NCBI GenBank assembly: GCA_934148535.1
Contig: CAKPDF010000002.1
Coordinates: forward strand, 62,001-126,000
Direction: 5' to 3'
DNA: 64,000 nt
Source: an uncultured Bacilli bacterium
GTDB taxonomy: Bacteria > Bacillota_I > Bacilli_A > RF39 > UBA660
Shown: one piece after another, positions 62,599 to 64,000 of the stretch
Layout: each line of letters begins with the position of its first letter
Position numbering within the stretch: the first letter of the stretch is position 1
Notes under the pieces: generated by a model
Database searches by the model: none
Told to the model about the DNA's origin: nothing
What the model saw: only the letters and a program-made list of their open reading frames with translations
Made by a program: the position numbers and the translations under genes

Positions 62599-63249
62599 TT
62601 ATTCTAAACCATAGATACATTTATTATATAAAAATTCTATTATTTCACTATCCAAACCATTAGTATAATAATCTGTTAAAAGTTTATTAAACTCTAATAA
62701 ATTCTCATCTTTTATTAAAATTATGCCTTTACCATTCATAATCATTATTTTATTAGCAATAATCATACTTGTTCTTTTATTTCCATCCCAAAACAATTGA
62801 TTTCTCATTCCATAAAGCATATATTTAATACTTCTTAAAGTTATATTGGGAATTGTTAATATTTTTTCTATTTCCTGTCTTACCTCTTTTTCTTCTGGAA
62901 TTTTTGGAATATAATCAGTTCCCAAAATTCCAACATTACCTGTTCTTAATACTCCCCAAGATAGTGACTCATTTCTACTAACATAAGAATTTATTTTTAA
63001 TATAAAGTCTAAAGATACTTCTTCTTTTATATTATCTAATACATATTTCCAGACATCTCTTAAATTAAGTATTGTATTTATTTCATCTATTTTAACATTT
63101 GGAACATTTACTCCTTCTAAAATAGTTTGTACTTCATAGAATGTTACATTCAAACCTTCTATTTTGGTTCCCATATAAATACTTGAAATAAGTTGCTTTT
63201 TTGCTAAAAATACATTTTCTTCTAATGTTAAATTAAATTTATCTTTCAT
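62599..63249 (-). CDS. Fic/DOC-family protein with altered catalytic motif
   Basis: 216 residues from ATG 63249 (AAGAAGTGG upstream). The Fic core is YGMRNQLFWDGNKRTSMIIANKIM (about 155-180). The usual motif is HPFxDGNKRT; here the catalytic His is Gln and the Pro is Leu, while Asp, Asn, Lys and Arg are kept. Near residue 33, MGTKIEGLNVT matches the inhibitory (S/T)xxIEG helix of class II Fic proteins. AMP-transfer should therefore be weak or lost, and the protein may have another activity. It is followed by the GNAT gene. Confidence 0.82.
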   Translation of the reverse strand: MKDKFNLTLEENVFLAKKQLISSIYMGTKIEGLNVTFYEVQTILEGVNVPNVKIDEINTILNLRDVWKYVLDNIKEEVSLDFILKINSYVSRNESLSWGVLRTGNVGILGTDYIPKIPEEKEVRQEIEKILTIPNITLRSIKYMLYGMRNQLFWDGNKRTSMIIANKIMIMNGKGIILIKDENLLEFNKLLTDYYTNGLDSEIIEFLYNKCIYGLE

Positions 63250-63375
63250 ATAATCCACTTCTTCATATTAATTTTAACATTAATTTTTAAAAAAATAAAT
63301 ATAAACTTGTTTACATTCTATACATTAATAATAAAATTCCCCGTTATTTTAATATAAAAAATTTTAAATACTAAT

Positions 63376-63511
63376 AAATATTATTTATAATTATATTTAC
63401 TAATATTTAAAATTATTCCCATTCCTAACATTGTTATTAGTAAACTAGAACCTCCATATGATAGAAATGGTAGGGTTACTCCAGTAACTGGAATTAATCC
63501 TACTACTACCA
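63376..63511. repeat. Direct repeat copy 2: 3' end of the intact ftsW gene
   Basis: Right boundary of the GNAT/Fic cassette. It lies inside the functional ftsW 3' end and continues to 63376. Only two mismatches with 61959-62094, so the event is recent or the copies are kept alike. Confidence 0.95.
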
Positions 63512-64000
63512 TTAAATTTAATAAACATTGAAAAGATAGGCCAAAAGTTATTCCAAAAGATAAGTACTTTCCAAATTTATCTTCACAATTTTTACTTATT
63601 CGAAATCCTCTATAAATTATTATTATAAATAATAAAGATACAATTAATATTCCCATAAATCCAAATTCTTCACTTATTATTGAAAAAATAAAATCAGTTT
63701 GAGGTTCTGGCAGATAAAAATGCTTTTGAATACTATTTCCAAATCCTAGTCCTAATAAACCTCCAGGTCCTATTGCATATAGACTTTGTATTATTTGAAA
63801 TCCACTTCCTAACGGATCAGACCATGGATTTAAAAATGATACAATTCTTTTCATTCTATATGGCGCTACTATTATTAGAGCTACTACCCCTAATAATCCT
63901 AAGAAACCTATTTTTATAAAGAAAGACATATCTACTCCACTTACAAATAATAAAGAAATTATTGTTATTACAATTATTACTCCTGTTCCAAAATCAGGTT
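63381..64000 (-). CDS. ftsW: SEDS-family glycosyltransferase, FtsW-like (5' end outside window)
   Basis: Only the C-terminal part, about 206 residues, is visible; the frame stays open to the right edge (PDFGTGVIIVITIISLLFVSGV before the first internal Met). Conserved blocks: PWSDPLGSGFQIIQSLYAIGPGGLLGLGFGNSIQKHFYLPEPQTDFIFSIISEEFGFMG, then PVTGVTLPFLSYGGSSLLITML. These are typical of FtsW, the septal peptidoglycan polymerase. Its 3' end is duplicated 1.4 kb downstream. Confidence 0.93.
   Translation of the reverse strand, partial: PDFGTGVIIVITIISLLFVSGVDMSFFIKIGFLGLLGVVALIIVAPYRMKRIVSFLNPWSDPLGSGFQIIQSLYAIGPGGLLGLGFGNSIQKHFYLPEPQTDFIFSIISEEFGFMGILIVSLLFIIIIYRGFRISKNCEDKFGKYLSFGITFGLSFQCLLNLMVVVGLIPVTGVTLPFLSYGGSSLLITMLGMGIILNISKYNYK

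Noticed and set aside
1..64000. CRISPR array
   Set aside because: No set of regularly spaced short repeats was seen; the repeats present are long pairs or protein-coding.
1..64000. Alternative genetic code with TGA as Trp (mollicute type)
   Set aside because: The housekeeping proteins read full length with TGA as stop and their conserved Trp positions use TGG.

Overview
The window is about 64 kb of strongly AT-rich bacterial chromosome. Gene content points to a low-GC, Gram-positive-type member of the class Bacilli, probably an uncultured gut lineage of the RF39/Erysipelotrichales kind; this placement is inference. The reasons are the tkt-sirA-yneF order known from Bacillus, YtxG/YtxH-type proteins, a class B sortase with an LPPQTG substrate, Ffh, FtsA/FtsZ, RodA and FtsW, MutL with an endonuclease motif, ComEA/ComEC and pseudopilins. 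Almost everything reads on the minus strand. Ribosome binding sites are clear (GGAGG or GGTGAT types) and moved several starts downstream of the longest open frame. No rRNA, CRISPR array or prophage is visible.

Layout: 1-4.3 kb holds a ZIP transporter, a frameshifted Cys-rich protein, pnp and rpsO. 4.5-9.4 kb holds a giant pseudopilin-anchored adhesin with its small partner and a HAD-like protein. 9.6-17.1 kb holds comEA-comEC, a YhcG-type nuclease cassette, a surface protein and nusB-xseA-xseB. 17.2-19.0 kb is a decayed ISL3-type insertion sequence with intact ends and an 8-bp target duplication. 19.0-24.4 kb holds the sortase pair, ffh, an unusual tRNA-Gly, a nonsense-split gene and a predicted small RNA. 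24.4-32.8 kb holds small metabolic and unknown genes and a MarR-controlled heterodimeric ABC exporter. 32.8-42.0 kb holds two pairs of lineage-specific paralogues around mnmA, then mutL, two unknown genes and miaA. 42.1-50.5 kb holds membrane and stress proteins, a possible division scaffold, rpoZ and ftsA-ftsZ. 50.6-54.4 kb holds a secreted glucosaminidase with a dockerin-like tail and a membrane-anchored partner. 54.5-64 kb holds a PemK-like toxin cassette with a small RNA, a sigma factor, yneF-sirA-tkt, rodA, a degenerate peptidase-like protein, a GNAT/Fic cassette and the 3' part of ftsW.

The most striking pattern is that three small accessory cassettes are each bounded by direct repeats of the neighbouring core gene's own sequence: the YhcG nuclease (54-bp repeats of the comEA leader), the tandem PemK-like protein plus RNA (104-bp repeats of the sigma-factor 3' end), and GNAT plus Fic (136-bp repeats of the ftsW 3' end). 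Each inserted unit is 1.0-1.4 kb, has no integrase, leaves the core gene intact and carries toxin- or defence-like genes. This looks like one recurrent insertion process. Within the second cassette, the toxin-like gene followed by a strong promoter and a structured RNA is the best candidate for an undescribed toxin-antitoxin arrangement.
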